NCBI RefSeq assembly: GCF_900604355.1
Contig: NZ_UWOE01000001.1
Span: 1,984,001 to 2,048,000 of the forward strand
Direction of reading: 5' to 3'
Source of the DNA: Luxibacter massiliensis
GTDB taxonomy: Bacteria; Bacillota; Clostridia; Lachnospirales; Lachnospiraceae
DNA: 64,000 bases
Shown: in pieces, positions 56,644 through 64,000 of the stretch
Numbering within the stretch: position 1 is the stretch's first letter
Layout: the number at the start of each line of letters is the position of its first letter
The notes under the pieces: model-generated
Database searches by the model: none
Seen by the model: the letters and a program-made list of their open reading frames with translations, nothing else
Told to the model about the DNA's origin: nothing
Program-made: the position numbers and the translations under genes

Positions 56644-57980
56644 TCTTTTCTTTCAAAGCTCCCTTTAATCCCCAGTTCTTCTCTATATTTCGCCACCCCT
56701 CTCCTTGACAGCAGTATTCCCTGTTCCTTCAGTTCTTTGGACAGTCTGCTATCACTGTACGGATGCCCTTTATCTTCCCCGTCTATCACTGCTTTCAAAA
56801 TTTTTTTCATTTGGGCCGCTGTCCTGCCACAGGTCTCCCCCTCCTGCCTGCCGCCCTGGAGATACAGATCTTTCATGGGCAGGACCCCTCCCGGATACTG
56901 GATATATTTCCCCTTTACGGCTCTGCTGACTGTGGACGGATGAATGTCCAGCCTGCGTGCCACCTCAGCCATAGAATAAGATTTAAGCTCCCCTATCCCT
57001 TCAAAAAAGTCCTTCTGTGATTCCAGGATCTCCCCCGCGACAGCATAGATCGTATTCCTTCTCTGCTCGATACTCTTTAAAATAAATCTGGCTCTTTCCA
57101 GTTTTTTGCCAAAATACTCTTTCAGGTCTTTATCTTTACTTTCATTGAGCATTTTCAGGTAATATTCATTCAGCTGATATTTGCCCATCCAATGATCGTT
57201 TAGCCGGATCTCCCATTGATTATTTTTCTTTTCAGCCAGGACATCCGGGATAATATAAGAAGTATTCCCAGAATAAAAACCAGACAGAGGCCTGGGGTTT
57301 AAAGTGCGGATAAAGGCAATATATTTTCTGGCCATCACAGAAGAAATTCCTATATGCCGGGTTATGGCGCTGATTCTTCCCTGGGCAATATCTTCAAGAT
57401 GTTCCGACAAAATCTGGGTCAGCGCAGTGTCCTTTATGTCCATAGTCTCTAACTGCCTGATTAGGCAAGAGGAAAGATCTTTTGCAAAAATCCCGGAAGG
57501 CTCCAGCTTTTGCAGATGGCTTAAACATTTTTGCACCACCTCCCTGGGGGCGCCTATCAGGCCTGCAGTCTCCTTAACTGAGGTAGAATAAAAGCCATTA
57601 TCATCCAGATTCTTTATAAGGAATTCCATAACATGCCATTCAAGCGGACTATAGTGCCTTCCATCCAGCTGCTCCTTCAAATATTCTTCAATCCCAGGTT
57701 CCCTATCTGCAGGCACAAAACCGCCATGCCTTCCCTCAGCATAATCCCCGTGCCCATACCCTTCATTATCATTTTGGTTCCGGCTGTACCAGTCTCCTAA
57801 TTCTTCTGTGGCTCCCGGCGCCTCCCCGCCCCCATACTGTTCCAGGATGGGATTCTCCAGATATTCGTTATTTAAGAAAATACTAAGTTCCATATTGCAC
57901 ATGCCCATCAATTCCAAAGACTGTATTTGTGTCTGGGACAAATATTGTCTTTGCTGCTGCTTCAGATCGTACTCTATCAC
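56634..57980 (-). CDS. rpoN: RNA polymerase sigma-54 factor
   Basis: This 448-residue protein starts with the Gln-rich region I (LKQQQRQYLSQTQIQSLELMGMCNMELSIFL), which binds activators. A core-binding region follows (EWHVMEFLIKNLDDNGF). The helix-turn-helix (MAEVARRLDIHPSTVSRAVKGKYIQYP) recognises the -12 element, and the RpoN box reads SRRGVAKYREELGI. Sigma-54 needs an AAA+ activator, here the LevR-type protein encoded at the head of the same operon. Finding rpoN as the last gene of a PTS operon is the notable point. Confidence 0.95.
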   Translation of the reverse strand: MIEYDLKQQQRQYLSQTQIQSLELMGMCNMELSIFLNNEYLENPILEQYGGGEAPGATEELGDWYSRNQNDNEGYGHGDYAEGRHGGFVPADREPGIEEYLKEQLDGRHYSPLEWHVMEFLIKNLDDNGFYSTSVKETAGLIGAPREVVQKCLSHLQKLEPSGIFAKDLSSCLIRQLETMDIKDTALTQILSEHLEDIAQGRISAITRHIGISSVMARKYIAFIRTLNPRPLSGFYSGNTSYIIPDVLAEKKNNQWEIRLNDHWMGKYQLNEYYLKMLNESKDKDLKEYFGKKLERARFILKSIEQRRNTIYAVAGEILESQKDFFEGIGELKSYSMAEVARRLDIHPSTVSRAVKGKYIQYPGGVLPMKDLYLQGGRQEGETCGRTAAQMKKILKAVIDGEDKGHPYSDSRLSKELKEQGILLSRRGVAKYREELGIKGSFERKEYP

Positions 57981-58011
57981 TTTTATTTTCCTTTCTGGCG
58001 TCTTTTATCAG

Positions 58012-58755
58012 CTAAATATTCCCGGTATCAAATTTGTGCCTGTCTTTTTTCTGGTCAAACTTTTGTTTCATTTCTTCTGTGGGAGAAATAATAATTTCGC
58101 CTTTCCCGGCATCCATGCATATAATATCTTTGTTTTTTGCCTTTTGGAGCAAACCTTTTACCCCCAGTAATGCCGGAATTCCCCATCCCTTTGCCATAAT
58201 CGACACATGGCTGGTAACTCCGCCTTCTTCCGTCAATAACCCAAGAACATAGTCTTTGTTCAGCCTTGCTGTATCTGACGGCATAAGCTCCCTGGCAACC
58301 AGGATAGCCGGCTCTTTTATATCCAAGGAGCTATGAATATCTATCCCTTGTATCTCTGCCAGAAGCTGGCGTCCCACATCCTTGATGTCAGCGCTCCGCT
58401 CCCTCATGTATTCATCTTCCATCCCCAGGAAAATATTTCTCAGCTCCCCCACTGCCTCTGTTAATGCCATCCCGGCATTCATCCTTTCCTCCTTGACTCT
58501 ATGGGCCACGGCTTCTTCCAGTGTTGCATCTGCCGCCATCATTAGATGGGCCTCAAAAACGGTGCTTGTCTGGCTGAGCTTTTGGAGCCTCTGGCAGACA
58601 GCCTCCCTGGCCCGTAAAAACTTGTCTATCTCCCGCCCTGCTGCAGCTTCAGGGATAAGCTCCATACAAAAGGGCAGACTTACCCCCTGATAGATATACG
58701 CTTCACCTGTGGCTGTACCGTCTGATGCTGTCCTGTCAACTTGAATGCATTCCAT
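58012..58755 (-). CDS. Truncated PTS enzyme I (EIN-like, DhaM C-terminal type)
   Basis: This 247-residue protein resembles only the first half of enzyme I: the HPr-interacting helices (about residues 30-135, with VFEAHLMMAADATLEEAV) and the swivelling phosphohistidine domain with His183 in EEGGVTSHVSIMAKGWGIPALLG. The PEP-binding barrel is absent, so it cannot take phosphate from PEP and must be phosphorylated by HPr or serve as a relay. The same truncation is found at the C terminus of E. coli DhaM. It is a complete gene with its own start near GGAGGAA, not a broken ptsI. It lies between the accessory HPr and rpoN. Confidence 0.9.
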   Translation of the reverse strand: MECIQVDRTASDGTATGEAYIYQGVSLPFCMELIPEAAAGREIDKFLRAREAVCQRLQKLSQTSTVFEAHLMMAADATLEEAVAHRVKEERMNAGMALTEAVGELRNIFLGMEDEYMRERSADIKDVGRQLLAEIQGIDIHSSLDIKEPAILVARELMPSDTARLNKDYVLGLLTEEGGVTSHVSIMAKGWGIPALLGVKGLLQKAKNKDIICMDAGKGEIIISPTEEMKQKFDQKKDRHKFDTGNI

Positions 58756-58769
58756 GTTATTCCTCCTGT

Positions 58770-59033
58770 TTATTCTCCCAACCCAGCCTCAATTGCAGCA
58801 GCCAGCATTTTTAGATCCTGTTCCTCCGTATCCCCCTTACATTCCAGTTCCACCTCACACCCACAGTTGATAGAAGCAGAAAGCAGATTCAAAATACTTT
58901 TTGGGTTTACCCTTTTCCCATTAAAATTCAGGCTGATATCAGATTTACATTTTGCTGCCAATTTAGAAAGCTCTGCCGCCGGCCTGGCATGGATGCCTGA
59001 CTTGTTCCTAACTATTATACTTGCCTTTACCAT
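58770..59033 (-). CDS. Accessory HPr-like protein with His15 and Ser46
   Basis: This 87-residue protein has His15 in GIHARPAAEL and Ser46 in NPKSILNLLSASI. The second of these is the position that HPr kinase modifies in Firmicutes. It is clearly a paralog of ptsH (53094), which lacks Ser46. A short linker after the first helix carries a Cys (KLAAKCKSD). It is transcribed between EIIA and the truncated EI, in the order of the E. coli DhaM domains (IIA-HPr-EI). It may be the phosphate donor for the local EIIA, EIIB and LevR, or the target of HPr kinase control. Confidence 0.92.
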   Translation of the reverse strand: MVKASIIVRNKSGIHARPAAELSKLAAKCKSDISLNFNGKRVNPKSILNLLSASINCGCEVELECKGDTEEQDLKMLAAAIEAGLGE

Positions 59034-59047
59034 AATCCTTTCTCCTA

Positions 59048-59443
59048 TTATCCCTTTATGCTGATATTACTAATATTTTCTTTTCCCCGCTGTAGCATTA
59101 ATTCATACAGCCTGCCCTCATCGCACTCTCCCCTTTCATTTACCGCCGTAATCAACAGAGAGAGATTTAGTCCGCTGACAGCCAGTCCCCCGGATACATG
59201 TGCGATATAAGTGGCCCCGTGGGATGTGCTCCCATCCTTTAAATCTGAAATTACAATGGGATGTTCAATATGTCTTTCTTTTATATCCTTTTCTATATAC
59301 TCGATCAGTTCATCCAAATTGTCGGAAGGCTCCAGAGAATAAGCAGATAGATCCTGGATTTTCCCTATTATCATCTCCGCCCCTCTTACACACTCTTCCC
59401 CCCAGTTTCCATGTGTCAAAATCAAAATGTGCCTGTCTTTCAT
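59048..59443 (-). CDS. PTS EIIA, mannose/DhaM type
   Basis: This 131-residue protein has the mannose-family IIA fold start HILILTHGNWGEECVRGAEMIIG, with active His11 in LTHG. DLKDGSTSHGATYIAHV and VSGLNLSLLITAVNER are typical downstream parts. It accepts phosphate from HPr and passes it to EIIB, or, in DhaM, to the DhaL-ADP kinase subunit; no DhaK/DhaL genes are in the window. AAAGGG-type sequence lies upstream. It sits between the EIIB and HPr genes. Confidence 0.9.
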   Translation of the reverse strand: MKDRHILILTHGNWGEECVRGAEMIIGKIQDLSAYSLEPSDNLDELIEYIEKDIKERHIEHPIVISDLKDGSTSHGATYIAHVSGGLAVSGLNLSLLITAVNERGECDEGRLYELMLQRGKENISNISIKG

Positions 59444-59534
59444 CTGCCCCTCCCCTTATCCGCTGCCAATATCCAAAGTATATTAATAATAATGTCCCTT
59501 TGGCCTGCCCTTGACATGCCTGCCCCACAAATAA

Positions 59535-60008
59535 TTAAATATGCCCTAATAATTGATTTATATTTACTTTTCTGCTGTCGGGGACAGGTTGGTAAAACAA
59601 TGCTGCCCTCAAGGATATTTCCATAAGCTGCTCCTTCTCCCGGAGGGTAGTATACACTCCTTGCGCCAGCTTCAGCTTTCCTATCCCATAGGAAGTATTT
59701 CCCAGGTTAATGATTCCAGGGACATATCCCTGTTTAAACATCTCGTATAAAGTAGATATCTTTTTCACCACCACAAAACTCTTTTCCTCTCCCTGGGCCT
59801 CCATTAACCCTCTAAATCCGGAAATTCCCTGGATACTGCACTCATACCCGGGAGGAAATGACAGTTCCAGAATCTTTTTCATCACAGGATTTTCTGCAGT
59901 TTCATCATCCACAAAGACGACCTTCGTGCAGCCTGCTTCTTCCATCCACTTCAACAGAATCTGCCCATGGAGCAGGCGCTCATCCACTCTTAACATCTCA
60001 ATCTTCAT
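59535..60008 (-). CDS. PTS EIIB, mannose/fructose/sorbose type
   Basis: This 157-residue protein has the family start MLRVDERLLHGQILLKW, with active His14 in RLLHGQ. VVFVDDETAENPVMKKILELSFPPG and GIINLGNTSYGIGKLKLAQGVYTT follow. It should transfer phosphate from EIIA to a sugar in an EIIC/EIID permease, but no permease gene is in the operon. The start at 60008 overlaps the LevR stop by eleven bases, with GGAGG inside the levR end. An earlier start at 60044 is less likely. Confidence 0.9.
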   Translation of the reverse strand: MKIEMLRVDERLLHGQILLKWMEEAGCTKVVFVDDETAENPVMKKILELSFPPGYECSIQGISGFRGLMEAQGEEKSFVVVKKISTLYEMFKQGYVPGIINLGNTSYGIGKLKLAQGVYTTLREKEQLMEISLRAALFYQPVPDSRKVNINQLLGHI

Positions 60009-62739
60009 CAATCCCTGCCTCCATCCGTGGTATATTCTCAACAATTTCTACAAGATACGCAATCTCTGTGTCTGGTATTTCTTTTGACCACATCTCCTCT
60101 ATCGGAGCCAGTATATTTTTAAGGATTTCAAACAGGGCGGTACGGCTCTGCTTTTTTTCTTCCAGATATCTATATGGAAGCGCTTCATTTTTCAGATTAC
60201 GCTCTATCATACATGCTGTATGGACAACATACCCGATCTCTGTTTTTTCTGTGATGGCCAGACCCAGGCTGTCTGTAAGCTGTTCTAAAGACTCTTCTAT
60301 TAAATCAATAACTTTCTCAGCATCTAAAAATGACAAAAGTCCTCTTAACGTATTTACCAAAACCTCACGGCCTAAATTGCTGCTATCTTTCTGCCCTTCT
60401 TCCGCAGCCAGGCCAAGCAGCATCCTGAGCCGGTTGATCCCATTCTGTGTCAGCAGCTCATCTGCCGGGATATAAGGTACGCCGGGCAGTTCCAAATCTA
60501 TGGTTCCGACAACCGCAGTCAGGTTTTGAATATTTTTCTGCTTCACCAGGCTTACCCCCGTCCCGGCATCTGTCAGGTTCATGTACTGGACGGACACACT
60601 AGGCCTAATCTCTTTGGGAACAGCCTTCATCACTATCTCTCCGATTTTCTTCGCCGAACCTTGCCCAGAAATACAAGTCGCTATAATCGTATACATTCCT
60701 TCACTGCCATTTTCATTTTTTATGTACATCTGGCTTGTATAAAAAGGGAGCATTCTCAGATGGGACGCCAACGTATCCAGATTTATGTCAGACATAGTAG
60801 TTTTCCTCACAGCTTCTATTACTGTCAATGTAGAAACCATATCAATACAGATCACTCTCTGTCTGTTTCTATGAGAAATTATATCCCCGAAATTCCTTAA
60901 GGATCCCATATCTACTAATAAAACCACACCTTTGCCCTGATCCGCTTTTTTTACTTCCTCCACCGCCGCCTCCAAAATTTCATCCACAGGGCTTTCCAGG
61001 GGCATGTCAATGGCACGGCAGTGGTCTGCCCCCAACAGTTGATTGGCAAACTCTGCCATTCCTGTAGCAGTGTACTTTCCGTGGGCAATCACTACGACTC
61101 CGATTCTGGGGCCGTCGCTTTTTTCATCTTCTTTTAATAGAAAAAGAGTTAAAAAGCCTACTTCTTCCTCTGGGATCTTAATGTGGAACTCTTCCTCCAG
61201 CATAAACCCTATGATTTTGGCCAGCCTGTATTCTTTGGGGTATTGGCCCGCAATATTATCTAAATTCCTATTTTCAATTGGAATCCCTCTCTCCAGCCGC
61301 TCCACTAAAGCGTTAACATGCATGGCAAACCCTGTTTTTAATTTAGGGGAAATAGGCCGTTCCAGTTTGATCTCTATGAACTGAAGAATTTCTTTTATGG
61401 GCCTGGCAGCCTCCGGTTCCAGAATCTTATTTAGGTTTTCTCCAGTATCACTGCTCCTTTGTTCCCTATCCACATTATACTGCTGCCTGAGCTTTTCAAT
61501 ATAAGCCTCAAGGCCATACTCCAAATTTTCCCTGATCTCCTGGCTGTCACGCCCTTTTTCCACATAGTGGGCATATCTCTGGGATATCTCTGTATAAATC
61601 CCCTCTTCATGTTCCGGCTTTTGCGCCCCCTCATAACAGAAGATATTCTCTATTGAATGTTCAATAAAGTCAATTACTTCATCTTTTATTTTATTTCTGC
61701 GCAGCAATCCTCTTTCTATATATGCCTGAAGTTTTGTAGTACTGATATATACCTGTTTTGCCTCGGACATTTTGTAATCCAGAAACCCCCGCGCACACAA
61801 AAGCTGTATATCAGCCTTTAGCTGTCCGATATTACCCTTACATTCATACAGTAATAATGCAAGCAGGATTTCCTTCTCTACTCTAATAGGAACGCCTATA
61901 TTCTGCTGCTCTGCCCTAAAAAAATTCTCAATCAGCTTAAGCCTCATAAAGGCAGAAAGCTCTTCCAGCGAAGGCAGTTTGATTACCATAGGGATCCGCC
62001 TCATAAAAGTGGATAAAAGCGCTTCTTCAGGATCTTCTGTTGTTGCCCCGATGATTAAGACATTCCCTTTATGGGTACTTTCTGTCTCCCCCAACTTACG
62101 GTAAGTTCCTTTGTCAATGAGATGGAACATTATTTCCTGCCCCTCTGGAGGAAGTCTATGTATCTCATCCAGGAACAAAATCCCCCCCTCCGCCTTATCC
62201 ACAAGTCCCCTCTTCTCCTGGTCGGCACCTGTAAAGGCACCTTTCACATAACCAAAGAGCTGGGACAGCAAAAGCTGTGGGTTCTCAGCATATTCTGCAC
62301 AATTAAAACTTACAAAACCACTCTTTTCACTGATAACTTTCATATGTACTGCATAAGCATACATCCGCTCTGCGAATGTGGTTTTCCCAACACCAGTCTG
62401 TCCGATAAGCAGTGTATGTAACCCCCTGGGCGGATAGAGAATGGCTGCCTTCGCCTGTTTTACCTGAACCGCAAGGGGCCCCTCCTCACCGGTTATGAAA
62501 GAAAAACTTTTCCCCTTCTTATCCGGCTCTGCCAGTCTCTGGGGTTCCATCCCGTGAAGGAAGTATTTCACTGGCCGCCCGGTGAGCTTAACAAGCTTGC
62601 CTTCTCTGGTCAATTCGTTCAATTCTCTGCTGATGTTTGCCCTTCCTATCCCTGTCAGTCCGGATAATGCAAGGGCGTCTAACCCTTCCAGACCGCTGTT
62701 CTCCGTGAGCGCTTTCAAAATCCGTTCTCTGCGATTCAT
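59998..62739 (-). CDS. levR: LevR-type sigma-54 activator with PRD and PTS domains
   Basis: This is a 913-residue regulator. A winged helix (1-65, DALALSGLTGIGRANISRELNEL) is followed by the AAA+ domain with Walker A GQTGVGKT (113-120), the sigma-54 contact loop GAFTGA (167-172) and Walker B GGILFLDE. A first PRD with conserved His (about 450-560, MHVNALVERLERG) comes next, then an EIIA-mannose-like domain (GVVVIAHGKYTATGMAEFANQL), an EIIB-Gat-like part (IIATCISGQGSAKKIGEI) and a second PRD (about 800-905). This is the LevR/ManR plan, where HPr and EIIB phosphorylation set activity. It heads the PTS-rpoN operon. GGAAGAGG lies before the ATG. The gene name is by domain plan only. Confidence 0.93.
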   Translation of the reverse strand: MNRRERILKALTENSGLEGLDALALSGLTGIGRANISRELNELTREGKLVKLTGRPVKYFLHGMEPQRLAEPDKKGKSFSFITGEEGPLAVQVKQAKAAILYPPRGLHTLLIGQTGVGKTTFAERMYAYAVHMKVISEKSGFVSFNCAEYAENPQLLLSQLFGYVKGAFTGADQEKRGLVDKAEGGILFLDEIHRLPPEGQEIMFHLIDKGTYRKLGETESTHKGNVLIIGATTEDPEEALLSTFMRRIPMVIKLPSLEELSAFMRLKLIENFFRAEQQNIGVPIRVEKEILLALLLYECKGNIGQLKADIQLLCARGFLDYKMSEAKQVYISTTKLQAYIERGLLRRNKIKDEVIDFIEHSIENIFCYEGAQKPEHEEGIYTEISQRYAHYVEKGRDSQEIRENLEYGLEAYIEKLRQQYNVDREQRSSDTGENLNKILEPEAARPIKEILQFIEIKLERPISPKLKTGFAMHVNALVERLERGIPIENRNLDNIAGQYPKEYRLAKIIGFMLEEEFHIKIPEEEVGFLTLFLLKEDEKSDGPRIGVVVIAHGKYTATGMAEFANQLLGADHCRAIDMPLESPVDEILEAAVEEVKKADQGKGVVLLVDMGSLRNFGDIISHRNRQRVICIDMVSTLTVIEAVRKTTMSDINLDTLASHLRMLPFYTSQMYIKNENGSEGMYTIIATCISGQGSAKKIGEIVMKAVPKEIRPSVSVQYMNLTDAGTGVSLVKQKNIQNLTAVVGTIDLELPGVPYIPADELLTQNGINRLRMLLGLAAEEGQKDSSNLGREVLVNTLRGLLSFLDAEKVIDLIEESLEQLTDSLGLAITEKTEIGYVVHTACMIERNLKNEALPYRYLEEKKQSRTALFEILKNILAPIEEMWSKEIPDTEIAYLVEIVENIPRMEAGIDED

Positions 62740-62863
62740 GGCATGCCTCTTCCTACATCGAATTTTTGTCCTTTTATTATACTCTGTTTATTTTGACTTT
62801 TTCGTTTAGTAATGTTTTTTCCAGGCATTTCCTTTCCAGTAGCTTTCTCGGTATGGCTCCTGT

Positions 62864-63724
62864 CTAATACAGCCCTGCCTTGCCTGCTGCATGTAATAAA
62901 TCAATTTTATGGGAAACCACTTGCTTCATCCATGGCATTGCCTTTCCATAGACCTCATGAGGTTCCCTTATTTCCTGGTCTGCAAGTACATTCCTGCATC
63001 CCTCAAAGAATGCCGCTTTAATGTCGCTCGCGATATTGACCTTGGAAATCCCAATTTCTACAGATTCTTCAATTTCTTTATCAGGGTTCGCAGAACCGCC
63101 GTGCAATACAAGAGGAATATCAATCGCCTCCGCCAGCTCCCTCAGAAGGTCCAGCTTCAGCTCTGGTTTCATATCCTTTGGATAGATACCATGTGCCGTG
63201 CCGATTGCCACAGCCAGCGTATCCGTCCCAGTCTCTTTTACAAATTCCACTGCCTGCCCCGGGTCTGTGTAAATGATTTTATTATTCCCGGCCTCTGCAC
63301 CGTTTCCTGTGGAACCAATGGTTCCCAGCTCAGCCTCCACGGAAAGATTCAAAGGATGGACCAGGGCCACAACTTCTTTTACCCTCCGCACATTTTCTTC
63401 ATATGGATAGCTGGAGGCATCAATCATAACTGAAGTGAACCCATTGCGCACGGCACGCATAATTTCATCCACGGTTCCACCGTGGTCTAAGTGTAAAACT
63501 ACAGGGATATGTGTTTTCTCCGCCTCTGCAGCCACCATATGTGCAAATGAATCCCCTGCGAACTCCAGTTCTGCAGGATGGATCTGTATAATGACTGGTG
63601 AACCCTTCTCCTCGCACGACTCCATGACCCCTTTCAAAATTTCACTGCTCCCTACATTAAATGCAGGGACAGCAAAATGATTTTTCTTTGCTACACTCAA
63701 TAAATCAGACATATTCAACAACAT
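62864..63724 (-). CDS. Class II ketose-bisphosphate aldolase
   Basis: This 286-residue zinc-dependent aldolase is of the FbaA/GatY type. It has FAVPAFNVGSSEILKGVMESCEE, the zinc His ligands in VVLHLDHGGTVDEI and LVLHGGSANPDKEI, the catalytic stretch SVEAELGTIGSTGNG and GTAHGIYPKD. It splits fructose- or tagatose-bisphosphate; the two cannot be separated by eye. AGGAGG sets the start at 63724. It lies 125 bases upstream of levR in the same direction and may define the sugar pathway that LevR serves, but it could also belong to the genes beyond the window. Confidence 0.9.
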   Translation of the reverse strand: MLLNMSDLLSVAKKNHFAVPAFNVGSSEILKGVMESCEEKGSPVIIQIHPAELEFAGDSFAHMVAAEAEKTHIPVVLHLDHGGTVDEIMRAVRNGFTSVMIDASSYPYEENVRRVKEVVALVHPLNLSVEAELGTIGSTGNGAEAGNNKIIYTDPGQAVEFVKETGTDTLAVAIGTAHGIYPKDMKPELKLDLLRELAEAIDIPLVLHGGSANPDKEIEESVEIGISKVNIASDIKAAFFEGCRNVLADQEIREPHEVYGKAMPWMKQVVSHKIDLLHAAGKAGLY

Positions 63725-63810
63725 TGTATATTTCCTCCTAATTTAATTTTCAAACATATCCTGGGGCAGTGTCTGCCTGCCAGGCATTATAGAAATTCGT
63801 GACCCCCATT

Positions 63811-64000
63811 TCACCACTCAAACAGTCTCATGTCCTCATCAGTCAGCAGCATATCAGTATCTGCCAGTGTATCTTCCATCTGGGAAAGCCTGCTTGCACT
63901 AAAAAGTGCGGCAGCGGGCAGTTTATTCGAGTGAAAATATGCCAGATTAACCGTAGAGGGACTGACATTGTATTTCTCTGCCAGTGCCTGTACTGCACGG
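63811..64000 (-). CDS. Aldo/keto reductase (5' part outside window)
   Basis: The last 63 codons of a gene running in from the right edge read AVQALAEKYNVSPSTVNLAYF, then LFSASRLSQMEDTLADTDMLLTDEDMRLFEW and a stop at 63811. This is the typical C terminus of NADPH-dependent aldo/keto reductases (helix after the barrel, then the SxxQxEDxL helix). The active-site tetrad lies outside the window. It is transcribed in the same direction as the aldolase, about 90 bases upstream of it, so the two may be cotranscribed. Confidence 0.75.
   Translation of the reverse strand, partial: RAVQALAEKYNVSPSTVNLAYFHSNKLPAAALFSASRLSQMEDTLADTDMLLTDEDMRLFEW

Overview
This window reads as a low-to-middle-GC Clostridia chromosome, most likely a Lachnospiraceae-type gut anaerobe. 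The evidence is the gene content and its arrangement: the cysE-cysS-mrnC-rlmB-sigH string with a cysteine T-box leader, a glutaminyl-tRNA synthetase, Rrf2/CymR-type sulfur control, a LevR/sigma-54 PTS locus, purL as one very long chain, a sporulation-type sigma-H, and strong AGGAGG-like ribosome binding sites. Most genes lie on the minus strand. There is no phage, plasmid, insertion sequence or CRISPR array that I can support. The accessory signal is mostly regulatory: small dispersed palindromic repeat families between ordinary genes.

Layout. 1-5.6 kb: a DUF218 protein (cut by the window edge), a SEC-C protein, small membrane proteins, purA with its own promoter and a long leader hairpin, and a cardiolipin synthase. 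5.6-9.8 kb: a MocR regulator, glnS and a Nudix hydrolase. 10-13.1 kb: a translationally coupled four-gene operon (XRE-TPR regulator, PLDc_N membrane peptide, ABC ATPase, ABC permease). 13.4-15.6 kb: an ECF sigma / anti-sigma pair separated by six 32-bp palindromic repeats. 16-19.6 kb: DUF6512, MATE, dtd and tRNA-Thr. 19.7-24.1 kb: sigH-rlmB-mrnC-cysS-cysE under a Cys T-box. 24.1-30.2 kb: an Eis-like acetyltransferase, ispF, a TDT transporter with a C_GCAxxG_C_C partner, and tRNA-Met and tRNA-Val. 30.3-35.8 kb: a heterodimeric ABC exporter behind a two-component system, with 11-bp direct repeats as probable operators. 35.8-51.2 kb: purL, DUF1461, LysR, a nuclease-helicase, an AgrC/LytTR pair, QmcA/NfeD, a radical-SAM DNA-modification pair and an LCP protein. 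51.4-56.5 kb: ptsHI, cysK, metY and a CymR-like repressor.

56.6-64 kb holds the locus I consider most interesting. It is a minus-strand operon running levR - EIIB - EIIA - HPr - truncated EI - rpoN, next to a ketose-bisphosphate aldolase. Its IIA, HPr and EI(N) are the three parts of E. coli DhaM encoded as separate genes. They are packed with sigma-54 itself and its PRD-containing activator, but no EIIC/EIID permease and no Dha kinase are in view. The second HPr keeps both His15 and Ser46, whereas the housekeeping HPr (ptsH) has Arg in place of Ser46. The locus therefore looks like a phosphorelay feeding sigma-54 control.

Four dispersed repeat families were found by eye: a ~130-bp element (10.0, 26.1, 26.6 and 49.6 kb), a 61-bp tandem element (9.7 and 16.6 kb), a ~68-bp element (23.7 and 28.5 kb) and a 32-bp palindromic array (15.0 and 28.65 kb). 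There is also a perfect 68-bp palindrome at 24.1 kb. Functional names rest on recognised motifs and family memory; no database search was run.
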